A DNA stretch of 64,000 bases, taken from the NCBI GenBank assembly GCA_946406115.1, contig OX291549.1, positions 26,683,901 to 26,747,900 of the forward strand, read 5' to 3'. Below, in pieces: positions 43,995 to 57,500 of the stretch; position 1 is the first letter of the stretch, and every line of letters begins with the position of its first letter. Source of the DNA: Apoda limacodes (Eukaryota > Arthropoda > Insecta > Lepidoptera > Limacodidae). The notes under the pieces are model-generated. The model ran no database searches and was not told the DNA's origin. It saw only the letters and a program-made list of their open reading frames with translations. The translations under genes were made by a program, and so were the position numbers.

Positions 43995-44547
43995 TATTTT
44001 TTTTATTTTAAAACAGTGAAAACGTTACGAATTGTGTAAGTTACATAGATTCAAAACAGGTTTAATTTTTTTTCCAGAGGTAGAAAAATTTTTTTTTATT
44101 TAGATTTACAAGAGCTCTAAAATCCCAGTTTTCCCGGATAATTTTCTGAAACACAAGGATTTCGTCTTTCTTTGTCTAATTCTTCAGATAAGAAAGAATT
44201 TAGCTGTTTTTCTTTAATTTTGTTGTCTTATAGATTGTTAGGAGAACTAGGTAACCTAGACTTTCTAAGTCTGGCTATTATTTTTTCAGCCGGGTTTTAT
44301 TTTTATGGGAAAACTTTGTAGAACAAAGGCGATAGGGCAATATTTCTCGATTTTCTTTTATGTTAAGGAAAGTGTGTGAATTTTGTGAAATGTTTGAGTT
44401 TTGTGTGTTTTTAAAAAATATTTATTGTTACACTTTATTCTCAAAATTAACGTAACTGAAAGCCTACAAAAATGAACTAGATTTTAATAAGCTAAATAAT
44501 ACTTTTAGTAATTTTGACTGAGTTGTTACACAAACAATTAAATTTAC

Positions 44548-45606
44548 AGCTCAGCCTATTTTTTTTTATTATACCTTGTCATCAACTATCTCTATGACAG
44601 TAGAATTTTGATCTGAGTTAAATTTAAAATTGTCACTGAAAATTAAATTAAACTTAATTTTTCTTTTTTTTTAATTTTATTACATAAAATTTCTTAAAAC
44701 TACACTTCACAACACTAATTCACACGCCAAAATCTGTGTGTTCAATGGAGTTTGAGTCGGAAGGAAGATCTAGACCAGATCTTCGCTAACGGTCCTTCGC
44801 TACAGATTCACGGCATACTATATCTGGACTAAGTCTAGATAAACACATATCAAACATTTAGGATACACTCTGGAAATGGTTCTTGGTATTTTTGGGCCTG
44901 TAGTTTATTTAGCATCGACTACTTAAACGATGAGGTCTAATTATATCGAGGCAACCTAATTTCTAGAACTCACAAACAATTTGATCTACAGCTCATCCTA
45001 TTTTTCTTTAAGACTCTACCTTGTCTTCATCAACTATCTTCATAAGAGGTGAATTTGAACTGAGTTAAATTAAAAATTGTCACTGAAAATCTACGAGTTC
45101 CACAACTACATATCTAAACTACGAGAAATCTAAATTACTGCTCAATTTTATACTACGGAGGGGTGACAATTTATTTTCAGTTTCAAATAAACGAAAGAAT
45201 CTAAATCAAGGATAAAGGTATTATAAAAACCATTTATGAGCTCCGCGATACTGAAATTTTGTCCAAACCGGATAGATTTTTATTTGTCCTAGAAAATTGC
45301 TAAAATACTAAATTAAAACTACACTTCACAACATCAATTTCACACGCCAAAATCAACATGCAAAAAAAAAAAAGTGGAGTTTGAGTCGGAAGGGAGATCT
45401 AGACCAGATCTTCGCTAACGGTCCTTCGCTACAGATTCACGGCATACTATATCTGGACTAAGTCTAGATAAACACATATCAAACATTTAGGATACACTCT
45501 GGAAATGGTTCTTGGTATTTTTGGACCTGTAGTTTATTTATCGTCGACTACTTAAACGAGGAGGTCTAATTATATCGAGGCAACCTAATTTCTAGAACAC
45601 ACTTAA
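44548..45606 (+). repeat. Two long direct repeats with internal hairpin
   Basis: Unit 1 (44548-44988) and unit 2 (44990-45606) share 'cagctca.cctattttt', 'gttaaat.aaaattgtcact', 'aaactacacttcacaac' and a nearly identical block of about 270 bases from 'ggagtttgagtcggaag' to 'gcaacctaatttctagaac' (about 44749-44973 and 45376-45600). Inside each, 'atctagaccagatc' pairs with 'atctggactaagtctagat' about 60 bases on. Confidence 0.8.
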
Positions 45607-48440
45607 TCTACAACCAAAAATTATAGATTACCTAAAATAAATCTTAAAACTAAGATTCATGCAGGATTGATTGATTGTAAGGAAGTTGATTTGAGACTAG
45701 TATGTGCCTAAGGAAAAGTAAATGAGAGATTTGGACGCTTAGACTTATTTCCGTACGTATGGAGGGATGGTTTGATTGTCTAGATTTTTTTAGTGCTGCT
45801 AGCTGGTTCTGATGGGGAAGTCTTGTCTTCTGACTTCCGAAAGGGTTTGGTAATATGGAGTGCTGGTGTGACCAAACAAGTTCGGTTAGGGTAAAAACTT
45901 CTATATCTAGTTATAACTAGATGTATCTTTGGTATATGAATCGCTTAGATTTAATTTTATGTCTAAAATCAGAGGAGCACAAGATGGTTTTGGCATTCGC
46001 CGGTTCCTGTTTCGACGTGTTGACTTCGTATTATGTTAAATATCCTTAATTTAAAAAATATCTATACATGTCAAATATAACAATTCTTTCCCTAAACTAT
46101 ACAGGTACCTTTAATTATTTTTTTAACGCGTCGCGAGTGTTATAATTCACTTTTATGGACTTTGAAAGTGACAGTGACAAAAGACATAAAATAGTGTGAG
46201 AGCTACAGTGTCATCCAGGATCTCGAGAGTTGTCTATTCCTGACAGTATCCGAGGTCCCTGCTGAAGGGGGACTGCAGTTCCTTAGAGGGAGGTAACAAC
46301 CACATCGAGTCTCAGTAAGTGGATAGTACTTAGTCATGCAAGAATAAATTTAAGATTATTTATTAAGTTTAATTTTGATGTTTTTTAATTTCAGAATAAG
46401 TTTTATGTTTTTATTATTTTTTGTGTATGTGTTCTTTTTTTCTTATAGTTTATAGCAAATTATTTTGACGAGAAACTATAAATAAGCTTAACACACGTAA
46501 GCATCGAAACAACTTTATATAAATATAACTTTTACAGTTGCACGATGAAAAATAATATAAAATACTTGGTTTTTATGACGGTGTTTTGTTCACCAGAAGT
46601 CTACTTACAAATAGTTTCTATATTTAATGTTTTTATAGTTTTAGTATTATTATTAAATAATGTTAAATTTGTAAAATTTAGATACTTTCAATAAAAAAAA
46701 TTGAGACGTATCAATTAAATTTGGTTTTTATTCTTTTCAATTACTCAAACAAAATCCTCTCAACTGGTACTTTCTTTAACGAGCATACCTGATATAGAGG
46801 CTAGAAGTGCGAACTAATCGCCCGAACTGATATTCCGTCTCAGTGGATGCGCCTCTTGACTCCTGTGCGGACAGACCCTTCGATATCTGTGGCACAAGGT
46901 TTTGCCCGTGACAAGGAGTTTCTTCTTAGGCGCTTGAGATATTAAAACGCGTATATGCACACAACAGACCGATTTTATTTTAACTTATGCTTCTAATTCT
47001 TACATTCTAGCTTAAATTCTGACACATATTTACATTATTTCACTTTAAACATTATATATTAGTATCTGATGGATACCTTTTGAAACTTCTTGATTGACTG
47101 AATACAAATTCAAAATTTGTTCTATATTTATAATAAAAATGAAAAACCCCATTAGAGGGAGAGGTTGTTCCATAGAACCTTCTAGATTTAGTACTTAACT
47201 TATTGTACTTACTGTGGTGACTGAAAATCTAGCCCACACAAAACTTAGTGAAAGACAACATATAGTAATCGATATAGACATATATCGAAAGTGTAGGTAT
47301 CTCTACCTAGCTATAAATCGCTACTGACAGTTGGGGTCTCTATCGGCTATTGCCATCACAGTCTCACGATTTGCGGCTTGACTATAAAATAACGTTGTTT
47401 TACATTTTTAGGTTTTATAGCCAAACGGTAGGAGCTATAATGATGATTTGGGTGTCCTAAGATAGAGCTTTCGGAGGCGGTTCCAACGACGTATAGTGGC
47501 ATGTTCCATCGTCTACGGTTAGGCCGTAGTGAGAGAAGAGCTGGAATTCTAGCTCTTAGGGCTTTCTGCCTACACTAGATGACTACAGACTTTGTGCGAT
47601 ATGTCAAAAAATAGACCTAAAATTCGGACATACCTTTCCGTGTTTTTAGTGTCTGTCAGTATGTTAAATCATGAAAAAATGTGTGATACAAGTTTTTAGG
47701 ATTGTCCTTGTGCTCCTGTACTTCAGGGCTGAAAGTTACCTGTATGAAACCTATTTATCTAGTGATGTATTTATCTTTATCCTATGTAACCCGGTTGCTA
47801 AGTTATAAGCTATTGTATTTCATAAGTTTACACGTAATTTGCGCCCTAACCATACTACTTCTCGTAACGGTATAGATACCTACCTACGTGTAGGGCAAAG
47901 GTGTGCTTTTAACCTGTAATGCTTATTTTAGGCATAGCCTAAGGACTTAATGACCCTAGCCAGGTAAAGTTTTAGACAGTCTTTCTCTTTTTTACCCATA
48001 GACCCATCCCTTTTGTATCTCTATCGCAGTCTATTATCATAGGAGTGAGGGAGAAAGAATGTACAATACTCAACACGCTAACTATTTTCACCTGTAACTT
48101 TACATAGTAGTTCTGTACATTTTTGCACAACAAATGACATATGTTTTACATACATATATTAAACAAAATTTCCCGCTTTTTTGGGGATAGTCGTGCGTAC
48201 AAAGTCGACAACATGTCGGTACTCACACAATATTATTTTTGATATCAACAAATAGTAAAGAGGGGAAATGAAAAAAACCTACTCTACTTTTACCTAACTT
48301 ATTACAATTTTACACTTATTGTTATAACATGTTTTTTAACTCTAAACTAGTCCCTATAAGGAAAATAGTTTTTATTGTGTAAATATATACTTAATATTAA
48401 CTTATTATTACGAAACATTACATGACAAAAATTATGCATT
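45607..48440. other. No gene recognised
   Basis: Mixed A+T-rich DNA with short GC-richer patches (46190-46320, 46760-46950, 47330-47600), none with a convincing frame. I saw no clear terminal repeats. Confidence 0.5.
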
Positions 48441-48504
48441 TTTAGATAAAAGTTTTTGGATGCAATTTGTGTTGCATTCTTGCAGCGGTGATAACAACTC
48501 TTTT

Positions 48505-49110
48505 GACCACTCTCTCGCCCGGAATCAAGTGTCATGCACACTAACCATTTCCTCTGCGCCAATTAATTGGCGTTGTGTGTGGCATTATAAGTCAACAGAT
48601 TGTGATGGATTGCGGGATTTTTATGCATCGTACCCGTGGAGGCAGCTCTGCTTCAGCTCAGAAGATCCTGACATCTGCGCAGCCGCAGTCACTGAGACAA
48701 TCTCCGCTGGCATGGAATTTCTAACCCTCGAGTAGCTGCCGATGTCACAAAACGACCGTGGTTTAATAGGTCTTGTAAAGAACCTAAAATTCTCAAGCAA
48801 ACTGCATATGAGGCTTGGACCACGGTTCGAACGATATGGATCTGAATACGTCTGAGTTAAAACGCAAATTAAATGCTGCCGCGAGGTTCAGTAAGAAAGT
48901 AATCGCCAGGGCTAAGTTCCAATTCATCGGCAAAATAGGTGGGCGACTTGCAAGCTATCCCTCTGGGAGTCGTGCTTTCTGGTCACTTGTTAAGCTGCCA
49001 AGGGAAACTTTTGTCAGTGGTCGTTACCTCCAACCGATTCTCCCATAGTGCTAGAGAGAAAGCCGATTTACTGGGCAGTCTCATTGCCTCAAATTAATTT
49101 AAAAATAAAC
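48505..49110 (+). pseudogene. CR1-like LINE ORF2 fragment (endonuclease-RT linker)
   Basis: The fragment runs through SSAPINWRCVWHYKSTDCDG and RDFYASYPW, NRPWFNRSCKE with QTAYEAW, and then ELKRKLNAAARFSKKVIARA and RLASYPSGSRAFWSLVK, spread over three frames. These are the stretches that lie between endonuclease and RT in lepidopteran CR1-group LINEs. No RT motifs follow. The next 200 bases include 'tagtccacacgcgggcccag', which forms a short hairpin with 'attgtggac'. Confidence 0.65.
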
Positions 49111-49516
49111 CCAGAATAAACTTAGTAAGGGTGATTTTTGCCATAGTCCACACGCGGGCCCAGTGCGGATTGTGGACTTCATATATTTCTTTTTTTTTGA
49201 CATAATGCAGGCGTGAACAATCACGGGCTGCTCGAACCTACGCCACTCAGGACGCAGGGTAAAATCGAAACCTCTGCGCCCCCACCACAACCGATAAATA
49301 ATAAATAGTCGGAATCAAAACTACTTATTTACTAAAATAAAATAATGTACGTTTCTTAGAGATAAACTTTATTGATTGGAGTATTCTTAAAAATGTTAAG
49401 GCTTTTATTTAATAAATCTATCTATCTAAGATAGATTTAAAAATCTAATCACCTATTTCTTGAAGAATCTTATATTGTAGTCTCTACAGTAAAGTTAAAG
49501 GAAAACTTAAAGAGTT

Positions 49517-49880
49517 CGCGGGAGGAAGTTTCTCTCAAACAGCACTGTACGTGATCATTTATATTCTAAGCTGTGGGAATAAATTTCCTGCCGTTGGTGA
49601 GCGGTGCGATAATAGAAAGTAGCCGTGGGCATTATTAGAAGAAAATCCTCAGAACACAGCCCATTCTACAAGCGGTAGAACACACAGGAAGGTAAGTATT
49701 CTCTTCAGACCTAAGGGTTTGATACTGTTTGAGTTTGGGATTGTCAACAATAATTCTCTCAGCTCTTCATTGAACCGAGTCAGAAGGTCCAAGTTGGTAT
49801 CAGGGTGCCCCGAGATGGCAGCAGCACTCCGTGTGGGGTCGGGCCTCCGACATTCTTCACCTCGAAGTGAAGTACTGGAG
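49517..49880 (-). pseudogene. CR1-like LINE RT C-terminal fragment
   Basis: The minus strand encodes 'RSAAAISGHPDTNLDLLTRF' and 'IKPLGLKRILTFLCV', and 'ttattcccacagcttagaat' near its end matches the 3' region of the family at 55630-56645 (maatgaattccctgccgatgg). It is frame-broken and truncated at both ends. Confidence 0.5.
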
Positions 49881-49969
49881 ATGTCAACATCAAGGATCCC
49901 AAATAAAAATAAAATAAAAAATGTCTGAAAAATAATTTTAATCACTCGTTTCACAGAAACAAACATTAC

Positions 49970-51302
49970 AAATAATTATAATAAAAAAACGCACTATAAA
50001 AGTTAATATTCTAACGTTAAACATAAGTAATTGGTTATTCGGACAAGTTATTTGTACAGCTCCATTCACGGTCACAACACAGAATTTCACACAGAAAGTG
50101 TTAATACTCCCACCACATTAAAATACCTTTACAATCGGTAACATTGCACGCCAATCACGAGATGTTTTGTGTTTATTTTACTAATCATTTAGATGCAAAC
50201 ATTAGTACAGTGGAAAGTTAGAAAGTAGGTACTATATATATGTTTTCTGTGATACCATTAAGCCTACAACAACACACGTAGTTGCATAATAACTCATATT
50301 ATGTTGTATTGACAGAACTGTGAATGAGCTACATTGAGCAAGATATTGGGAGCCATGCATGAATTACGTTAAACTGTAAGAACACATTTGCCGATGTTGA
50401 ACCACACTCCATCATGCACCATGGCCATTGCGTGAATACGCAAGCCACGATGTGGTACAATTCCTTTAAAATTTGTAGTGGCGACCGCCCGTATAGCTAT
50501 TGTTTATAAAGATGGAGCAATCAATGCTAGCCAATTGCCGTCCACTGCCCCTGTACCTACACAGTTACACAATATAGCGGCGGTAGAGCGTGGGCCAAAA
50601 TCGGTCAAGGTGTAATATTGGCTCAAAGAAATCGTAGCGCATATTAAATTGCGTTTTTACACAATGGCCACACTTTCAAACAATCTTACGATTCAACCGT
50701 GAATACATTATATATCGACGGCGATGTACTAATACCTCCTATCTGACATTTTGAGCAAAATTGAGTTTCTTATACCGTTCAACTTAAAATTCAATTTCGC
50801 ATAGCCTGGTAAAATCTTCTAATTGCTCAGACCATAATTGGCTGAGATAGAATTTGTAGAAATAGCTCCTATGTTTACTAACAGAACATGTCGTTGCTAA
50901 TAACTTCTAACTGATTAAAGTAATATCCCCTAAGTGTATCAATGTTGTCAATATTGCTGCTAATTCCTCCTATCTGCATTAAAACGCGTCTGAGTAAAGC
51001 TCACTCCCTGCTATCGCCTGACCAGGTATATATATTGTAGTCTTTGCACCTGACTGAGGCAGACGTAAGAGAGCGGCGGATCGTGCGATGAGAATGAGTA
51101 ACCAAAAGTTAGTGGCAGAACACTGGTTAATTTGGTTTATTTGTGTTTGAAGTTACGAGTTTTTTCATATCAGCAGATGAACACATTTTAACTCTCACTT
51201 GCCATGCAAAATGACGTTTATTTTATCTTCTATAGGTTGTATCTTATGTATGTTGTATCATATTTCTTCCTGTGGAAAAACTGATCAGAGAGTAACCGCG
51301 TT
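49970..51302. other. No gene recognised; diverged repeats
   Basis: 'agagcgtgggccaaaatcgg' near 50587 recurs as 'ggagcgcgggccaacatcgg' near 52331. 'taatacctcctatctgacat' near 50730 has relatives near 50965 and 51853. These hint at an old dispersed repeat, but no ends could be defined. Confidence 0.4.
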
Positions 51303-51480
51303 TTATCCTACTAATATTATAAACGCGAAAGTTTGTTAGTAGGGATGTTTGTTACTCAATAATGCTACAGCCACTGGACGGATCGGGATGAAACTTGGCA
51401 CACCTATAGATTAGGTCCTGGAATAGCAAATTTTATACCGAAAAATTCAAAAGTTCCCGCGGAAATAACTATAACCGAGC
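51303..51480 (+). repeat. Interspersed repeat related to 11580-12010
   Basis: Starts 'tcctactaatattataaac', then 'ctggacggatcgggatgaaa', 'ttaggtcctggaatagc' and 'aagttcccgcggaa'. It is a shorter relative, in opposite orientation, of the element at 11580-12010. Confidence 0.55.
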
Positions 51481-52572
51481 TTAAACGAACTATAGTTATA
51501 GCTACAGCTTGATATAGCAAACGTAATTAGTGTAATTAAGGAGTAAATCACAGTATTAAGGAGTCCCAGGCCGATAACCGAATTTAGGGCGGGCGGTAGC
51601 AAAATCTAATGTTGATATTTAGCGTTTTGCTACAAAATATCTCTACCAAAGGGTATTTTGCACTAGTTTTGTAAAAGCTTTAAACAAATGGGTAATTAGT
51701 GTGAAAATGAGTTTTTGCAATTCAATAGCAACTTAAAAATAAGTAACATTTTAAAAAGATTTTGTTTTTGTTTATTTTATATTGAATAAAGAAGAGAGAG
51801 TTCATTTAAAATATAAAGATTTGCGTTTTTTTATTATTTTGTTTTATTTGCTAATACCTTCTATGTGCATTATAATAAATCAGATGTTCTCAAAATTCGA
51901 AACAAGAACTTCTAACTAACAGTAACTCTGAAATCCATAATTTTAGGCTAAAATCAATAATAACATCTTTAACCTGCAATGTTTAGAGACTAATTATACT
52001 TAAATACATTTTTGTAACTTAATTATTAAAACAATTAAACGTTTTTTTCACCTCCTGTAAAATTGTGATTTTGTCAGATAAGAGATATTCGCACATCGCC
52101 GTCAATATGTATTACAGAGAAATATGTCGTTATGAAAAGAAATAATTTATAAATGTTCAAATATATCAAATAATGTAAATGTTTAAAAAAAATTAGTTTG
52201 GGAACTGAATGTAAATAAATCACAACTGTCTCAATGTCTATTTTCCATCGATCGCCATGAATAAATAGCGGAGTGACCATTGTGTGAACAGCGGCAACAC
52301 GATTGACCGTCGCATGTCGTGGCGCATGGTGGAGCGCGGGCCAACATCGGCCAATGTGTACTTGTATCTTAAGGGATATTTTAGCTGTTTTTGACCAAAT
52401 TGAACAGAAAAGAAAACACCATCAGACACTTTTTCATGATCAAAGGTAGTCAAAGTTTTGAAGTCAGTTAGGTTAAGGATATTTTTCAAAGGTAGTATAG
52501 AAACTTTGGCAGGGCCCTTGTCTTTAGACCCTGTAATGTATAAATAAAATAAATGCCAATGAAAATAGTTTA
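51481..52572. other. No gene recognised
   Basis: A+T-rich. A minus-strand open frame at 52238-52600 (120 codons) crosses into the neighbouring MITE and shows no family motif. Confidence 0.45.
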
Positions 52573-53090
52573 TTAACCCGTCACGCATCCAAGGTCCCAC
52601 AGTGGTCTTTAAGCGACTTGTGTCGCGGGGGAATTTTTCAGGACGACTTTTATCAGACAGGCTAATTGTAAGTATTCAGAAGTGAAGGCAATGGCCTGTC
52701 CTACGTTCTAGTATTTTTGGGTAGACAATATTTTGTGCGTTTAAAATTTTTTTATCAGAAATTGTTTTGGTAATTTGATCCGGCCGCCATTTATATTGCG
52801 CCATTTTGAGTTGGATTTTGGATTTTATTAACAGTAGCTTCGAGTTCATTTTGACCCCTGGTAATGTGCTATATATAAAAAACTATGTATTTTTTTAGTA
52901 AATAAATTTATTATTACTTATTATATTTATCATAAACTTATTCTTATTACTTTTTTTTTATACTGTATATATTAGGGAACATACCTAAAAATAAATAAAG
53001 AGGAATAAACATAATAAAGTTAGGTGTATGTCCGTTTGTATGCGGCAAGGGCGGATAATTTCCTTAGTATGGGGACCCTTGACGGGTTAA
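52573..53090. mobile_element. TTAA-flanked MITE (piggyBac-like ends)
   Basis: Left end ttaacccgtca and right end tgacgggttaa are exact complements over 11 bases, with a second similar block inside (aaggtccca against ggggaccctt). TTAA is the duplication type of piggyBac elements. The 518-bp interior is non-coding. Its ends differ from those of the piggyBac copy at 37288, so another family would have to move it. Confidence 0.6.
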
Positions 53091-53849
53091 CGTTAGGGGA
53101 GGTATGTAAAATTCTATGTTTTAATACATATTCTTGCTTAGACTACGAACTTATTAAACGGCCCTCTCGTATAATGTATTTATAAACTAAAAAAACTCGT
53201 AATTATGGTATGAAAATTTAAATATTAAATTATGAACAGGTACTTAGACGTGCTCTTAAAAAACCTACTCCAGAAGTACAAGAAAGTAACCAGGTGACGC
53301 CAGGGAAACCGCGTAATAGGTATACCTACGTCTTAAACATTATAGTTCTGACCAGAACAACTGCCAATCGTTTTTAAGTTCATACATGTTATCTAATAGT
53401 TAGTGGACACTAACTTAACAATAGTAACTTTGTTAGTGGACACTCGGTATTTTAAAAGAAGCGAAAGAGCCTACTGGTACCTACTTAATTAAGCCCGTGT
53501 AGTTATGTAAAAGCAGCTGCCAAAGTGGACATTACTTTTGCATCAAAAGCAGAACTTACCGAAAGTGAATGTAACATTTTATTACATGTCAGTATATGCG
53601 CAAGTGACGAGACTTATATAACTGTCCGTTACCCTTTAACTGTGTTCAAGATGAAGAAACTATATTAACGATATTAATTGCAGTGTATTATGGGCTGCAG
53701 TTCGTTTAGCTACTGGCTGGAACAGGCCTTCCCGGGTATGTCAGTTAAAATACTAGTCGTATTTTATCTATGACGTCGTTATTTAGTAACATAATAGCTT
53801 AATGTTTTAATCATATACTTTTCTTTTAAGTAGGGTTTAAATAAGTTTT

Positions 53850-53960
53850 TTAATACCACTAAGATGGCAAAGAAGCATACGAAAAGGCCGCCCGATGTTG
53901 AGCTGTCACCGTAGCCTACGAACGCTTGTAAAACTAAAGTAGACTCAAAATTACTAGCGT
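53850..53960 (-). mobile_element. CR1-like LINE 3'-end fragment
   Basis: 'taataccactaagatggcaaag' type start, 'ggccgcccgatgttgagc' and 'gtagcctacgaacgcttg' match the family at 22601, with more divergence. Confidence 0.6.
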
Positions 53961-54206
53961 ATTGCCAACCTATTTAAAATCTTTAAATCATTATTCATTT
54001 TATTAAATAAATAGTAAAAAAATAAATTAGTACCTACACAAAAGTTTTAGTAACTTACGTAATTGTAAAAAAAACTTCATTTTTAATGAACACCGATGGC
54101 ATTAATATCAACAATACAAAAGTATCTTATCATACAATTATTAGATCTTGAGTATCACTTTAAACTTAAACCAAAACTAACGCCACATGTAAGTATAACA
54201 AGATCA
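53961..54206. other. No gene recognised
   Basis: Short A+T-rich spacer without visible structure. Confidence 0.5.
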
Positions 54207-54517
54207 AATAGTAGGTCAATTTATTTGACATCGCGCGAAATAACTAAAAGATAGGTTTCCATGGAAGCGGTCCGAGCGGAAAGTAGCGCGGTGCAGAAGG
54301 CGTCAGCGAATCACAGCGTGCTCGTATGAAACCGCGTCAAAGATGGACTACCTTGATCGACTTTATAGCTCGCACGTGAGGTGATAAAAGTACCAAACGC
54401 GTAAAGAAAGTAGAGCCGGTACATCGTAGGAATCGTAGGCGGGTAGTGGGGTACGCTGCTCACTTTCATACCGCACCTTATTGTTGCTCTCTCGAATGGT
54501 CGAGTTGACCTACTATT
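54207..54517. mobile_element. MITE-like element overlapping the RBM18 3' flank
   Basis: Terminal inverted repeats aatagtaggtcaa (54207-54219) and ttgacctactatt (54505-54517) are exact over 13 bases and enclose a GC-richer, non-coding interior. The right end lies 5 bases from the poly(A) hexamer of RBM18. Confidence 0.6.
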
Positions 54518-54521
54518 AGAT

Positions 54522-54527
54522 TTTATT
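54522..54527 (-). terminator. Poly(A) signal of RBM18
   Basis: AATAAA on the minus strand (tttatt on plus) 54 bases after the RBM18 stop codon. Confidence 0.55.
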
Positions 54528-54580
54528 CAAACATATGCTAATACTGTTAAATACTAAGATTAATGGATAAGCGTAAGCGT

Positions 54581-57500
54581 TTATCTTTTTCGGTGGTACG
54601 GATGGCGGCGTTTGAAGCTGTTACACGTCTTATGTGTAGGTTGGTACTGTTTGGTTTGATACTGAGCAATGACAGGCACTTCATCAGCTGCTAATTTGTT
54701 GACTACGAAGTCGTCTCCCGCTTTCATATTTTCCATCATCTTGAGCTTAGCCTCAATGGATTGAATAGCTGTTTTTCTACTCAATTTTGTTGACAACTCT
54801 GGTTTTGGTGCAGCTAAAGCTGCAATACCTAACTCTGGTTTCGGTTTTTCTTGGTCTTCCTGAAAATTTAAGTTTTACATTAATATATAACGAAATATTT
54901 TTGTCTTAGATCTACATAGAAAATTATTACCGACATTTAGCTAAAATTAAAACAATAAATACATTCTTGATTTAATTGAGAACAATTATAAATACATTCT
55001 TTACAATGTTGTAAAAGTATAGTGCCAATAGTTGTTCCGTTCCAAATCCTAATCTATTGTATTCAACATATTTTATAACATATTTTGACAACGTCATAAA
55101 ATATGGCGTTCATTTTAACTACTGGATAAGAGTGTATCGCCCCGCCTCATAAAGTATATGCATGTAATTCCAATAGGACCTAAATATTTATAGAATTACA
55201 CCTACATCAATATTTTTCTATTTAAGTATTATTTTCTATTAAATTTTCTCGATTTCTATTATCGATCGATATCTACTTAAGTCTATTATAATTATGGTTC
55301 TGAATTATCTAAAAGTAGAAAAATATTAGCAATATTAAAATAGCAAAACGGACTGCTACAGCGCAGCTCATTAAAGTCTACGGCAACAAAAACATTAGTA
55401 GGTGCACTTCTTATAGTATTCTGACGCTTATTTACAATACAGTACTTATACACAAGTTTTTAGTGTCTTATCGCGGTTTATTTATTTACTTACACTAACA
55501 AAAATACAAGAATAAAATTTTAGGAAAAGTTGTATTATTACATAGACTTTCACGTCACAAAAAGCGCGCCACAATGGACTGGATTTGAATGAATGAATGG
55601 ATTTGAACCGGCTAAATTAGTTGGATTTTTTTATACCACTAAGTTGGCAAACAAAGTTACCGGCCCGCCTAGTGGCAAGGAGTCGCCTATGGACGCTTAG
55701 AGAAAAAGTTCGCAGGGAGCTCATTCCAAACCCAAGCGTTTACAGGAGTAAGTTTCTCTGAGAATGAATTCCCTGCCGATGGCGAGCAGTGCGATGGTAG
55801 AAAGAAGCCGTGGGCATCATTTCTGACAATTCCTCAGAAAGCATCACACAGGGGAGCAAAGTTACCTTAGACTGAAGGGCTTAATACGGCTAATGAGTTT
55901 GAGATCGTCGACAATTCTCACAGCCCGTCGTTGAACCGAGTCAAAAGGGCCAAGCTGGTAACCGTATGCACCCGCCCAGAGATGGCAGCATTACTCCATA
56001 TGGGGCCTAACTTGCGAGTTGTAAAACAGCAACCTTTGCCCCGACGTAAAGTACTGCGCAACACCAAGTTTTGTGGACGCTAGCTTCACGTTGTCTTGCA
56101 AATGATCTTGGAACTGGTCATCGTTGGAGGATCCCAATGCTCTTGGTGATGGTGAGGGAAGTGTTCTGGATTCTGGGACTTACATGAATGGGGTTTTCTT
56201 AGCGGTGAACGCCCAGACTTGCGCCTTCGTAGGGTTGAATGAGACCCAAGGTACCCCGTCCCCAGTCAGAGACTTTGGAGAGAGTAGTCTCGATTTGAGA
56301 CACGTTCTCCGCGTTTTCCCTCCACAACGGAATGAAGGACGTTTGCACGACCCGTGTAATTAGCATCACCAGTACAGTCGTCTGCATAGCAATCTATGTT
56401 GTTGATGCCCAACATGTTATTGAAATGCAGCAGAAACAGCGTAGGAGACAGCACAGAACCTTGCGGGACTCAAGCATTAGTGTCCATGCTATCAGAGCAA
56501 CTACCTTTAACTACATCCTGTATGCGTCTGCCGGACATAAAGCTAGCCACCCATCCGCACAACTTCGATAGAGCGCCCCGGTGCCAGACCCCATCGAACG
56601 CTTGTCGCTATGTCCAGGCTACATGCCATCAATGGCCCCTGATGATTTATATTTGGATGTTTTATATGTTTTTTTTCATACAAAATATTATGTATGGTAT
56701 TTCCTTGGCAATCGCTTATTTAGCAATGTCAGCAATTTAATTCTATAAAAAAAAACATGCATTTACCCTATTCTGACTTACTATTTATTGGTGATCAAGA
56801 ACTGGGAAAGGGAAAAATATTTTTCTGTCCCTGGTCTTTCATTTTACCATAGATTACCTAACATCTACAGAACATATCAAAAGCACCTTAGTCCAGATAA
56901 ACAATATCAGAAGCAGTGTTGCGGCTATACCATGGCTATAGGCTCACTACCGGTCACACAGGACTAAAGTAGTTGATAAAAAGAGATTATGATGTAGGTG
57001 TATATGTGATACGAGTATCAATAAGAGTATTAATCATACCGTTGACAGTTTGGCAAATTTGACACAGATTTTCTTGGAACCCAACAATTGTCCACTGAGG
57101 GAATTCATCGCGAGTGTGGCGTCCTGTCGGTGCTTGTACGTAACAAAAGCGAATCCCCTTGGCTGCCCCGCGTTTGGGCCGCTGCGATGAAACAGCATGT
57201 CCAACTTCTCAATAGTTCCATAGACACGGACCATTTTGAGTAATTGATACCGGTAATAAAAAAAGGCATAATTTAAATGTCTATCTACAAATGTTATTAA
57301 CATTTTGTTATTAAAATTTGTAATTACATTTTATGACTAAGGTTTTTGTTTTTTATAGGTAATTAATTAAAAAAAAAAACTTTTCAATTTTCAAATTAGT
57401 TTATCTTAGAGTCTAGTCTAGTATATGTCTATCTTCTTTTTCTTTTTTACCCCTAAGGTGGCAAACAAGCTTACGGTCCGCCTGATGGTATGCGGCCACT

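Noticed and set aside
52238..52600. A 120-codon minus-strand gene
   Set aside because: It crosses the left end of a TTAA-flanked MITE and has no motif; it is probably a chance open frame.
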